A stretch of DNA of 64,000 nucleotides, taken from contig CAVYON010000056.1 in NCBI GenBank assembly GCA_963770035.1, forward strand, positions 1-64,000. Direction: 5' to 3'. The stretch is from Roseiarcus sp963770035. GTDB taxonomy: Bacteria > Pseudomonadota > Alphaproteobacteria > Rhizobiales > Beijerinckiaceae. Of this stretch, positions 32,045-39,509 are shown piece by piece. Below the pieces are notes generated by a model that did no database searches, was not told where the DNA came from, and saw only the letters and a program-made list of their open reading frames with translations. A program made the translations under genes and the position numbers. Position 1 is the stretch's first letter, and the number at the start of each line of letters is the position of its first letter.

Positions 32045-32958
32045 ACGGCGCAGTCCTCACCGTACTCATCGCCATGCTCGGCGGGGCGATCCGCGTCTCG
32101 ACGCCGTTCATGTTCGTCGCGCTTGGCGAGTGCCTGACGGAAAAGTCGGGGCGGGTGAACCTCGGCCTCGAAGGCACGCTGGTGCTCGGCGCGATGGTCG
32201 CCTATGCGGCGTCCTACCACACCGGATCGCCCTGGCTCGGCGTGCTGGCCGCGGGCGTCGCAGGCTCCTGCCTCGGCGCGATGCACGGCTCGATCTGCGG
32301 CCTGCCCAAAGTCAACGACGTCGCGGTCGGCATCGCGATGATGCTGTTTGGCGTCGGCGTCGCCTTCTTCTTCGGCAAGCCCTACATCCAGCCGACCGCG
32401 CCACGGCTCGATTCGATCCCACTCGGGTTCTGGACCGACGACGCCAACCTGAAGAGCGCGCTCAACGTCAACCCGCTGTTCTTCGTCGGCATCGTCATCG
32501 CGCTCCTTCTCGCCTGGTCGCTCAGGAACACCCGCTGGGGACTGGTCGTGCGCACGGTCGGCGACAGCGCCGCCGCCGCGCGGGCGATGGGGATTTCGGT
32601 CAATCTCGTCCGTCTCCTGACCACGACCGTCGGCGGTTTCCTCGCCGGCGTCGGCGGCGCGTTTCTCTCGCTCTCCTATCCCGGCTCCTGGAACCAGGGC
32701 CTGTCGTCAGGCCAGGGCCTGATGGCGGTGGCGCTGGTGATCTTCGCCCGCTGGAGCCCGATCCGCTGCATCTTCGCGGCGCTCCTCTTCGGCGCCGCCG
32801 GCGCCATCGGCCCATCGCTGCAGTCGATTGGCGTCACCGAGGGCTACTATTTCTTCAACGCCGCGCCTTACATCCTGACGCTCGCCATCATGATCGCGAC
32901 CTCGAGCGCGACCCATTCGGCCCGCGACATGCCGGGCGAGCTGTCGATGGCCAAGTAA
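32041..32958 (+). CDS. ABC transporter permease (NupQ/BMP-associated type), subunit 2
   Basis: The 305-aa protein is the shorter partner of the permease pair, with about eight membrane helices. Characteristic blocks are VALGECLTEKSGRVNLGLEG (glycine-rich first loop), KVNDVAVGIAMMLFGVGVA, and NTRWGLVVRTVGDSAAAARA, the ATPase-contact loop, where RTVGDS replaces the RAVGEN seen in many relatives. Start overlaps the previous stop. Together with subunit 1, the BMP protein and the ATPase it completes a four-part importer. About 90 bp of spacer with a GC-rich hairpin separates it from biuH. Confidence 0.9.
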   Translation: MNGAVLTVLIAMLGGAIRVSTPFMFVALGECLTEKSGRVNLGLEGTLVLGAMVAYAASYHTGSPWLGVLAAGVAGSCLGAMHGSICGLPKVNDVAVGIAMMLFGVGVAFFFGKPYIQPTAPRLDSIPLGFWTDDANLKSALNVNPLFFVGIVIALLLAWSLRNTRWGLVVRTVGDSAAAARAMGISVNLVRLLTTTVGGFLAGVGGAFLSLSYPGSWNQGLSSGQGLMAVALVIFARWSPIRCIFAALLFGAAGAIGPSLQSIGVTEGYYFFNAAPYILTLAIMIATSSATHSARDMPGELSMAK

Positions 32959-33051
32959 GCTTGGGCCCGCGAGCCGAACCCCCGCAACCTTTGACCGCAT
33001 GACCCGGCCGGGCCGCCCGGTCGCATCAGGACAGAACGAAGGAGCCTTTCC

Positions 33052-33729
33052 TTGCCGAGCCTCGACGCCAACCCTTACCCGTGGCCGTGGAACGGAGACT
33101 GGCGGCCGGGCAACACCGCCATCATCGTCATCGACATGCAGACCGACTTCTGCGGCGAGGGCGGGTATGTCGACACAATGGGGTACGACCTCTCGCTCAC
33201 CCGCGCGCCGATCGAGCCGATCAAGGCGCTCCTCGCCGCCGCCCGCGCCAAGGGCTATACCGTCATCCATACCCGGGAGGGCCACCGGCCCGACCTCGCC
33301 GACCTGCCGCCAAACAAGCGCTGGCGCTCGCAGCGCATCGGCGCCGGCATCGGCGACGAAGGCCCGTGCGGCAAGATCCTCATCCGCGGCGAGCCGGGCT
33401 GGGAGATCATCGAGGCGTTGAAGCCCGCGCCCGGCGAGCCGGTCATCGACAAGCCGGGCAAGGGCTCGTTCTGCGCCACCGACCTCGAACTCATCCTGCG
33501 CACGCGAGGCATCGACAACCTCGTGCTGACCGGCATCACCACCGACGTTTGCGTCCACACCACCATGCGCGAGGCCAACGACCGCGGCTTCGAATGCCTG
33601 ATCCTGGAGGATTGCTGCGGCGCGACCGACCCCGGCAATCACGCCGCCGCGCTGAAGATGGTGACGATGCAGGGCGGCGTATTCGGCGCCGTCGCCTCGT
33701 CGAAAGCCTTCATCGAGGCCCTGCCTTGA
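33052..33729 (+). CDS. biuH: Biuret amidohydrolase (isochorismatase-like cysteine hydrolase)
   Basis: BiuH cleaves biuret to allophanate and ammonia. The 225-aa protein resembles Rhizobium BiuH closely by recalled sequence: NTAIIVIDMQTDFCGEGGYV, HTREGHRPDLADLP, RWRSQRIGAGIGD, IDKPGKGSFCATDLE and TTDVCVHTTMREANDRG. The catalytic triad of this fold is Asp28, Lys134 and Cys167; all are present. I use the TTG at 33052, 8 bp after a clear AAGGAG (33039-33044), since no ATG fits the conserved N-terminus. Its stop overlaps the TTG start of atzD (TTGA, 33726-33729). In the cluster it would act on biuret formed when 1-carboxybiuret, the product of AtzD, loses CO2. Confidence 0.93.
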   Translation: MPSLDANPYPWPWNGDWRPGNTAIIVIDMQTDFCGEGGYVDTMGYDLSLTRAPIEPIKALLAAARAKGYTVIHTREGHRPDLADLPPNKRWRSQRIGAGIGDEGPCGKILIRGEPGWEIIEALKPAPGEPVIDKPGKGSFCATDLELILRTRGIDNLVLTGITTDVCVHTTMREANDRGFECLILEDCCGATDPGNHAAALKMVTMQGGVFGAVASSKAFIEALP

Positions 33730-34830
33730 CGAGGCAGGCCTTCGTCCATCGCGTCGCAATGCGCGCCCCGGACGATGTTTCGGGATTGGAGGCTGCCATC
33801 GCCGCCGGCGCGATCGATCCGGAATCGATCGTCGCCATTTTCGGCAAGACGGAGGGCAATGGCTGCGTCAACGATTTCTCGCGCGGTCTCGCGGTTCGCG
33901 CGTTGCAGGACATGCTCCACCGGCGCAGGCCGGGCGACGCCGGACAGGCGGTCAAGCTCGTGATGTCCGGCGGGACGGAGGGGGCCCTCTCGCCGCATTT
34001 CGTGGTCTTCGAAGCCCGCGACGTCGCGGCGCCGCCGGAATCGGGCGCGCTCGCCGTTGGCCATGCGCGCACCGCGCCGCTTCCCTTCGAAAGCCTCGGG
34101 CGCCTGAGACAGGTCGCCGACGTCGCCGAGGGCGTACGCGCCGCGATGGCGGATGCGGGCCTGAGCTCCCCGGATGACGTCCACTTCGTCCAGATCAAGT
34201 GCCCGTTGCTCACGGCCGACCGGGTCGCCGATGTCGAGGCGCGCGGACTGACCACGGCGACCCGGGACAGCCTGAAGTCCATGAGTCTTTCGCGCGCCGC
34301 TTCCGCGCTCGGAGTCGCGGTCGCCCTCGGCGAGGTCGATCGCGCCCGCATCACCGACGAATCGATCGGCCGCGACTGGTCGCTGTTCTCTTCGCGCGCT
34401 TCGGCTTCCGCCGGCGTGGAACTGGTCGATCACGAAATCGTCGTGCTCGGCGCCGCTGACCACTGGACCGGACCGTTGCGAATTCGACCATTGCGTGATG
34501 CGCGACGCAATCGACATCGATCCGGTGCGGGCGGGACTTGCCGAGCTGGGCCTGAAGGCGCAGGGCCAGCTGCGGCCGGATGAGCGGGCGCGCGTCATCG
34601 CGCTGCTCGCCAAGGCCGAGGCGAGCTCGAACGGGGAAGTCCGCGGCTTCCGCCATACGATGCTCAACGACTCCGACATCTCCGCCACCCGTCACGCGCG
34701 CGCCTTCGTCGCGGGAGCGCTCGCGGGCCTCATCGGTCACACGGAAATCTATGTCTCCGGCGGCGCCGAGCATCAGGGGCCGGACGGGGGCGGCCCGGTC
34801 GCGATCATCGCGACGCGGCCGGCGGCGTGA
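33726..34830 (+). CDS. atzD: Cyanuric acid amidohydrolase (AtzD/barbiturase family); one frame break
   Basis: AtzD opens the cyanuric acid ring to 1-carboxybiuret. Family hallmarks are APDDVSGLEAAIAAGAID, FGKTEGNGCVNDFSRG, MSGGTEGALSPH, VQIKCPLLT, MSLSRAASALGVAVALGE, RHTMLNDSDI and VSGGAEHQGPDGGGPVA: the three repeat units each bring a Lys-Ser pair. The TTG at 33726 overlaps the biuH stop. The frame changes between DHWTGPL and EFDHCVMRDAIDID near 34481; the total length (1105 nt) is one base more than a multiple of three, so one extra base is likely and the corrected protein would be about 367 aa, the usual length. Both halves are well conserved, so I treat this as a sequence error. Barbiturase shares the fold, but the neighbours favour cyanuric acid. 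Confidence 0.88.
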
Positions 34831-34847
34831 GCCAAGGAGGATTTCGC

Positions 34848-36371
34848 ATGAACGCCCATCCGGCCCGCGGGCCCTCGCTCGACACCGTCGGCATGAGCAA
34901 GTCCTTCGGCGCCCTCAAGGCGTTACAGGACGTGACGGTCTCCATTCCGGCGGGCTCGTTCCATGCGCTCTTGGGCGAGAACGGCGCGGGCAAGTCGACT
35001 CTGGTCAAATGCATCATGGGCTTCTACACGCCCGACAAGGGCCAGCTCCTGATCGACGGAACCGAAGTCGAGGTGCGCAATCCGCGCGACGCTCAGGCGC
35101 TCGGCGTCGGCATGGTCTACCAGCATTTCACGCTGGTGCCGGCGCTGACCGCCGCCGAAAACCTTGTCGTCAGCCGCGCCGATGCGCCCGCCTTCATCGA
35201 CTGGCGCAAGGAGCGCAAGGCGCTCGACGCCTTCCTCGACCGCATGCCGTTCAAGGTCCCGCTCGATCGGCCGGTCTCCGGGCTTGCGGCGGGCGAGAAG
35301 CAGAAGCTCGAGATCCTGAAGCTCCTCTACCTCGACCAGCGCTTTCTCATCCTCGACGAGCCGACCTCGGTGCTGACGCCGGGCGAAGCCGATGAGATTC
35401 TGGGCCTCCTGCGCGAGATGGCCCATCGCGGCGACATCACGGTGGCGATGATCAGCCACAAGTTCCGCGAGGTCGAAGCGTTCTGCGACGACTTCACGGT
35501 GCTTCGGCGCGGCGCGCGCATCGGCGGCGGCAAGGTCGGGGCCGTCTCCACCCGCGAGATGGCGGCGATGATGATCGGCGACGCCGTCGTCCGGCCGTCC
35601 GCCGCCCGCGCCACGGCGCCGAAAAACGGCGTCGCGCTCGAGATCGCGGGCCTGTTCGCCGAAAACGACGAGGGGCGCGACGCGGTCAACGGCTTCGACA
35701 TCAAGGTCAAGGCCGGCGAGATCGTCGGCGTCGCGGGCGTCTCCGGCAACGGCCAGAGCGAACTTGTCCAGGCGCTGACCGGGCAGCGGCCGATCAAGCT
35801 CGGCCAGGTGCTGATCCGTGACCAGGATTTCGAGCCCAGGCGCGACCATTTCGACCGCTTCAAGGTGTTTGGCCTGCCGGAGGAGCCGCTCAAGAACGCC
35901 TCCGTGCCCAACATGTCGGTCGCCGAGAACATGGCCTTCCGCAGGTTCGACAAGGCGCCGATGGCCCGGCTCGGCTTCTGGCTGTCGCGCGAGCCGATTC
36001 GCGCCAAGGCGCGCGAGCTGATCGAACGCTACAACGTCAGGACGCCCTCGACCGAAACGCCGATCCGCGATCTCTCCGGCGGCAACGTGCAGCGGGCGGT
36101 GCTGGCGCGCGAGCTTTCCGGCGATGTCGACGTGCTGATCGTCGCCAACCCATGTTTCGGCCTCGACTTCGCCTCGGTCGCCGACATCCGCGCCCAGATC
36201 ATGGAGCAGCGCAACCGGGGCGCGGCCGTGCTGCTCGTTTCCGAGGACCTCGACGAGATCCTCGAACTGTCCGACCGCATCGCCGTGATGTCCGGCGGCA
36301 AGGTCGCCTATCTCACCGACGCGGCCGGCGCGGACCGGACCACCATCGGCCGCCACATGGCCGGGCATTGA
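34848..36371 (+). CDS. ABC transporter ATPase with two nucleotide-binding domains
   Basis: The 507-aa protein drives the BMP-type importer. Domain 1 (about residues 10-240) has Walker A LLGENGAGKST, Q-loop YQHFTLVPALT, signature region SGLAAGEKQKLEIL and Walker B FLILDEPTSVLTP. Domain 2 (about 265-500) has the altered P-loop GVAGVSGNGQSEL, lacking the GKS/T, and LSGGNVQRAVLARELSGDVD with a weak Walker B (VLIVANPCFGLD). An inactive second site is normal for this transporter class. I start at the ATG 34848 because AAGGAGG lies 8 bp upstream. Its position between atzD and atzE, away from the permeases, shows that transport and catabolism are one unit. The stop overlaps the next TTG (36368). Confidence 0.92.
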   Translation: MNAHPARGPSLDTVGMSKSFGALKALQDVTVSIPAGSFHALLGENGAGKSTLVKCIMGFYTPDKGQLLIDGTEVEVRNPRDAQALGVGMVYQHFTLVPALTAAENLVVSRADAPAFIDWRKERKALDAFLDRMPFKVPLDRPVSGLAAGEKQKLEILKLLYLDQRFLILDEPTSVLTPGEADEILGLLREMAHRGDITVAMISHKFREVEAFCDDFTVLRRGARIGGGKVGAVSTREMAAMMIGDAVVRPSAARATAPKNGVALEIAGLFAENDEGRDAVNGFDIKVKAGEIVGVAGVSGNGQSELVQALTGQRPIKLGQVLIRDQDFEPRRDHFDRFKVFGLPEEPLKNASVPNMSVAENMAFRRFDKAPMARLGFWLSREPIRAKARELIERYNVRTPSTETPIRDLSGGNVQRAVLARELSGDVDVLIVANPCFGLDFASVADIRAQIMEQRNRGAAVLLVSEDLDEILELSDRIAVMSGGKVAYLTDAAGADRTTIGRHMAGH

Positions 36372-36529
36372 GCGCAAATGATCGCCGCTACCAATGCCTG
36401 CTGGTCGAAGACGCCGCGCCGAGTTACTTTACCGCCTTCGAGGCCGCGACGCTTGAGAGGGTCTGGGCTGAGCGCGCCATCGCGGGATGGACGACGCCCC
36501 TCGCGGCGCTGGAGAGGGCGATCGCCTGA
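36368..36529 (+). CDS. Mini-gene: C-terminal segment of an isochorismatase-like hydrolase
   Basis: A 53-codon frame fills the gap between the ATPase and atzG exactly: its TTG overlaps the ATPase stop (TTGA, 36368-36371) and its TGA overlaps the atzG ATG (36527-36531). The translation (RRYQCLLVEDAAPSYF, then AAGWTTPL-like end, AIAGWTTPLAALERAIA) resembles the last strand-helix of cysteine hydrolases such as BiuH (compare ECLILEDCCGA and the following helix). The catalytic Asp, Lys and Cys positions are all outside this piece, so it cannot be an enzyme by itself. It may be the remnant of a second biuH-like gene or a retained microprotein. The fit of start and stop to both neighbours suggests it is translated. 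Confidence 0.5.
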   Translation: MSANDRRYQCLLVEDAAPSYFTAFEAATLERVWAERAIAGWTTPLAALERAIA

Positions 36530-36714
36530 TGAATGAACTTTTCGACCCCGAGGCGCTGGTCGATGCGACAGCGCCTCTCCTCGGTCTTGCGATGACGCCG
36601 GAGTCGCGAGCGCAGACCGTGCTCCATCTCCAAATCGCCGCCGAGCAGGCGGCCCTGCTGCTTTCGGCCGACATCGGCGATGAGCAGGAGCCCGCTCCGG
36701 TGTTCACGCCGTGA
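36529..36714 (+). CDS. atzG: AtzG, small subunit of 1-carboxybiuret hydrolase (DUF4089)
   Basis: A 61-aa protein of the AtzG/DUF4089 type, resembling a shortened GatC: one amphipathic helical region (FDPEALVDATAPLLGLAMT) and a second helix (RAQTVLHLQIAAEQAALLL). In Pseudomonas sp. ADP AtzG forms a heterotetramer with AtzE and is needed for its stability. The ATG overlaps the preceding stop and the atzE GTG overlaps its own stop (GTGA at 36711-36714), which fits equimolar synthesis. Small size and lack of strong motifs limit recognition by sequence alone; the position directly before atzE is decisive. Confidence 0.85.
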   Translation: MNELFDPEALVDATAPLLGLAMTPESRAQTVLHLQIAAEQAALLLSADIGDEQEPAPVFTP

Positions 36715-38111
36715 CGCCGCTCCTGGACGGGTCCGCGCAGGGCATCGCCGCGGCGGTCACCGGCGGCGCGGCGAGCGCCGTCGAGGTCACCAAGGCCGCG
36801 CTCGGACGCATCGAGGCGCGCGACGCGGCAATCGGCGCGTTCACCGACGTCACCGCCGAGCGGGCGCTCAAGAAGGCCGCCGAGATCGACGCCGCCCGCG
36901 CCCGCGGCGAGCGCCTCGGTCCGCTCGCCGGCGCGCCGTTCGCCGTCAAGAACCTGTTCGACGTGAAGGGTCTGCCGACGCTGGCCGGTTCGAAGATCAA
37001 TCGCGATCTGCCGCCGGCCGAGGCGGACGCGACCTTGGTCGCCCGCCTCGAAGCGGCCGGGGCGATTCTCGTCGGCGCGCTCAACATGGGCGAATACGCC
37101 TACGACTTCACCGGACAGAACGGCCACGACGGCCCCTCGCGCAACCCGCATGACACCTCCCGCATGACCGGCGGCTCGTCGGGCGGCGCGGGCGCGGCGG
37201 TGGCGGGGGGCCTCGTGCCGATCGCGCTGGGCTCCGACACCAACGGGTCGATCCGCGTTCCGAGTTCGCTTTGCGGCGCCTTCGGCCTCAAGCCGACCTA
37301 CGGGCGGCTTTCGCGGGCGCGCACGTTCCCGTTCGTCGCCAGCCTCGACCATCTTGGCCCTTTTTCGCGGACCGTCGCCGACCTCGCGCTGGCCTACGAC
37401 GCGATGCTCGGGCGCGACGAGGCCGATCCGGCGCAGGCTGACGTCCCCGCTGAGCCGGCGGCGGCGACCCTTGACGAGGGGATCGCGGAGGTGCGCATCG
37501 CCCGCCTCGGCGGCTACTTCGCCCGTTCCGGCGAGCCCTGCGCCTTCGAGGCGGTCGACCGCGTCGCGGCCGCGCTGAGGGTCGAGCGTACGGTCGAACT
37601 GGGCGAAGCTCACAGGGCCCGCGCCGCCGCCTATCTCATCACCATGGTCGAGGGCGGAGCGCTGCATCTCAAGCGCCTGCAGACCCGGCCCGAGGACTTC
37701 GACCCCGACGTGCGCGACCGCCTGATCGCCGGCGCAATGCTGCCGGGCGCCTGGGTCACCCAGGCGCAGAAGTTTCGCCGGCTGTTCCGGGCGCAGGCGC
37801 TGGCCCTCTTCCGCGACGTGGATGTCCTGATCGCGCCGGCGACGCCATGCCGCGCGCCCAAGCTCGGCCAGACAACCTTCGTCCTCGACGGCAAGGAGAT
37901 GCTGGTGCGGCCGAACCTCGGCCTCTTTACCCAGCCGATTTCCTTCATCGGCCTGCCGGTCGCTGCGGTTCCGGTCTGGACGGTGGGCGAGACGCTGCCG
38001 ATCGGCGTGCAAATCATCGCGCCGCCCTGGCGCGAGGACCTCGCGCTGCGCGTCGCGCGCGCCCTCGAGCGCGACGGCGTGGTCGCCGCGCCCGTCGCGG
38101 CCATCGCATGA
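36711..38111 (+). CDS. atzE: AtzE, 1-carboxybiuret hydrolase (amidase signature family)
   Basis: The 466-aa amidase carries the Ser-cisSer-Lys triad: Lys80 in APFAVKNLF, Ser156 in MTGGSSGGAGAA and nucleophile Ser180 in SDTNGSIRVP. With AtzG it removes the amino group of 1-carboxybiuret to give 1,3-dicarboxyurea (older literature called AtzE a biuret hydrolase). GQNGHDGPSRNPHDTSRM and the C-terminal GLPVAAVPVWTVGETLPIGVQI are typical of the AtzE branch. The GTG start at 36711 is supported by the GTGA overlap with atzG. The frame is unbroken, in contrast to several neighbours. Confidence 0.93.
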   Translation: MTPLLDGSAQGIAAAVTGGAASAVEVTKAALGRIEARDAAIGAFTDVTAERALKKAAEIDAARARGERLGPLAGAPFAVKNLFDVKGLPTLAGSKINRDLPPAEADATLVARLEAAGAILVGALNMGEYAYDFTGQNGHDGPSRNPHDTSRMTGGSSGGAGAAVAGGLVPIALGSDTNGSIRVPSSLCGAFGLKPTYGRLSRARTFPFVASLDHLGPFSRTVADLALAYDAMLGRDEADPAQADVPAEPAAATLDEGIAEVRIARLGGYFARSGEPCAFEAVDRVAAALRVERTVELGEAHRARAAAYLITMVEGGALHLKRLQTRPEDFDPDVRDRLIAGAMLPGAWVTQAQKFRRLFRAQALALFRDVDVLIAPATPCRAPKLGQTTFVLDGKEMLVRPNLGLFTQPISFIGLPVAAVPVWTVGETLPIGVQIIAPPWREDLALRVARALERDGVVAAPVAAIA

Positions 38112-38120
38112 GGGCCGCCG

Positions 38121-38897
38121 ATGGCTGAAAGTCAATCGCGCTGGGCAGGCCGCAATCCGACCAAGTCCGCCGTGCGCAACCGCGTCTGGGAGCGGCTCGT
38201 TGCGACGGGGGTCAATGTCGGGCCGGCATTCGACAGGATCCCGAACTTCGTCGGCGCGGACGCCGCGGCAAAGCGCTTGAGCGAGCTCGACGCCTGGAAG
38301 AAAGCGCGGGTCGTCAAGTGCAATCCCGATCCGCCGCAGATCCCGGTGCGGCTCAGGGCGCTTTACGACGGCAAGCTCCTGTTTGCGCCCGTGCCCTATC
38401 TCACCAAGGGCTTCCCCTACCTGCGCATCGACCCGGAAAAGCTCATTCGGGAGGGCGTTGACTTCGAGACCGCGGCGACCGCGCAGGGGTTTCTTGAGCA
38501 TGGCGACAAGGTCGGCTTCGAGGACATGCCGAAGCTCGATTTCTGTGTGGTCGGCTGCGTCGCGGTCGCCCGCAGCGGCGGCCGCACCGGCAAGGGCGCG
38601 GGCTTCGCCGATCTCGAGCAGGGGATTTTTCGCGAGCTCGGCCTGGTCGACAATTCGACCCCGATCGCCACCACCGTCCATTCCTCGCAGGTGGTGGACG
38701 ATTCCGAAGTGGTCATGGAGAGCCACGATTCGGCGTTGGCCTTCATCGCCACCGAGATCGAGCTGATCGAGACCCGGACGCCCTTCCGCCAGCCGGCGGG
38801 GGTCGCATGGGACAAGGTGCGGCCGGACCAGTTCGCCGATATTCCCTTCTTGTCCGAGTTGCGGCTGGCGCTCGAAGCGCGGAAGCGCGCGCCATGA
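38121..38897 (+). CDS. 5-formyltetrahydrofolate cycloligase paralogue (COG0212/MTHFS-like)
   Basis: The 258-aa protein has the MTHFS/NagB-like alpha-beta fold. Recognisable segments are RNRVWERLVATGVNVGP, KCNPDPPQIPVRLRALYDGKLL, GCVAVARSGGRTGKGAGFADLE (the conserved glycine-rich ligand-binding loop of COG0212) and TTVHSSQVVDD near the end. True 5-formyl-THF cycloligases make 5,10-methenyl-THF; COG0212 paralogues often lack that activity and have been linked by gene context to thiamin salvage. Here it follows atzE by 9 bp and is clearly part of the catabolic operon. Its contribution to triazine or pyrimidine nitrogen use is unknown. No frame break. Confidence 0.82.
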   Translation: MAESQSRWAGRNPTKSAVRNRVWERLVATGVNVGPAFDRIPNFVGADAAAKRLSELDAWKKARVVKCNPDPPQIPVRLRALYDGKLLFAPVPYLTKGFPYLRIDPEKLIREGVDFETAATAQGFLEHGDKVGFEDMPKLDFCVVGCVAVARSGGRTGKGAGFADLEQGIFRELGLVDNSTPIATTVHSSQVVDDSEVVMESHDSALAFIATEIELIETRTPFRQPAGVAWDKVRPDQFADIPFLSELRLALEARKRAP

Positions 38898-38938
38898 CGA
38901 CCGGGAGCACGAGAACTCGTCGCCGAATCGCCCTGCAT

Positions 38939-39052
38939 CCCCTCATCCAGCCGCTTGCGCGGCCACCTTCCCCCCGGGGGGAAGGGACTCCGCGGCGCGC
39001 GTTCTCCTCTCCCTCGGGGAGAGGGCGGCGGCCGAGGGCCGCCGGGTGAGGG
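38939..39052. repeat. Palindromic GC-rich intergenic repeat (REP-like)
   Basis: An element of about 114 bp runs from CCCTCATCCAGC to GCCGGGTGAGGG, whose ends are nearly complementary, with inner palindromes CTTCCCCCCGGGGGGAAG and CTCTCCCTCGGGGAGAG. Sequences of this form are common between genes in Rhizobiales. It interrupts the otherwise tight operon between the cycloligase paralogue and atzH and could fold into a stable mRNA hairpin that reduces expression of the last two genes or protects the upstream transcript. Confidence 0.7.
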
Positions 39053-39122
39053 CCAGCCGGTGCGACCTCATGTCTTTTCGCTCCGCGATGGTCCGCCTTT
39101 CCCTCCGCGAGGAGGCCGCGCC

Positions 39123-39509
39123 ATGATCGTCGACGATCCCGCAACCAAGGCGGAGGTCGAGGCCGTCTTCGCAGATTACGAGCGGGCCCTGATCGCCAAC
39201 GACGTCGCGGCGCTCGACGGCTTCTTTCTGCCGAGCGAGGGGGCCATCCGCTACGGCGCGACCGAGAACCTCTACGGCTATGCGGCGATCAAGGCGTTCC
39301 GGGCCCAGCGCTCGCCGGCCGGGCTCATGCGCCGCCTCGACAAGACCCGCATCGTCACTTACGGGCGCGATCTCGCCATTGCCGCGACCCTGTTCCGGCG
39401 CGCCGGCGCGCCGGGCAAGGTCGGACGGCAGATGCAGACCTGGATAAGGTTTCCGGAAGGATGGCGGATCGTCGCCGCCCACATCAGCGTGATCGACGAG
39501 CCGCCATGA
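39123..39509 (+). CDS. atzH: AtzH, 1,3-dicarboxyurea decarboxylase (DUF3225)
   Basis: The 128-aa protein has the SnoaL/NTF2-like cone fold of DUF3225: KAEVEAVFADYERALIANDV, FFLPSEGAIRYGATENLYGY and a C-terminal RQMQTWIRFPEGWRIVAAH. AtzH converts 1,3-dicarboxyurea, the AtzE product, to allophanate and CO2. I start at 39123 (MIVDDPATKAE), after GAGGAGG-like sequence and the REP element; the frame is open further upstream only because of that element. Its stop overlaps the start of the amidohydrolase (ATGA at 39506-39509). With atzG and atzE it completes the second path to allophanate. Confidence 0.88.
   Translation: MIVDDPATKAEVEAVFADYERALIANDVAALDGFFLPSEGAIRYGATENLYGYAAIKAFRAQRSPAGLMRRLDKTRIVTYGRDLAIAATLFRRAGAPGKVGRQMQTWIRFPEGWRIVAAHISVIDEPP

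Noticed and set aside
33081..33725. Plus-strand frame overlapping biuH and continuous with atzD
   Set aside because: The part before 33726 is a shadow of biuH; the Arg-rich translation has no features. atzD begins at the TTG overlapping the biuH stop.
36429..38726. 765-codon open frame on the minus strand opposite atzG-atzE-cycloligase
   Set aside because: It is a high-GC shadow: third-position bias and all conserved motifs support the plus-strand genes.
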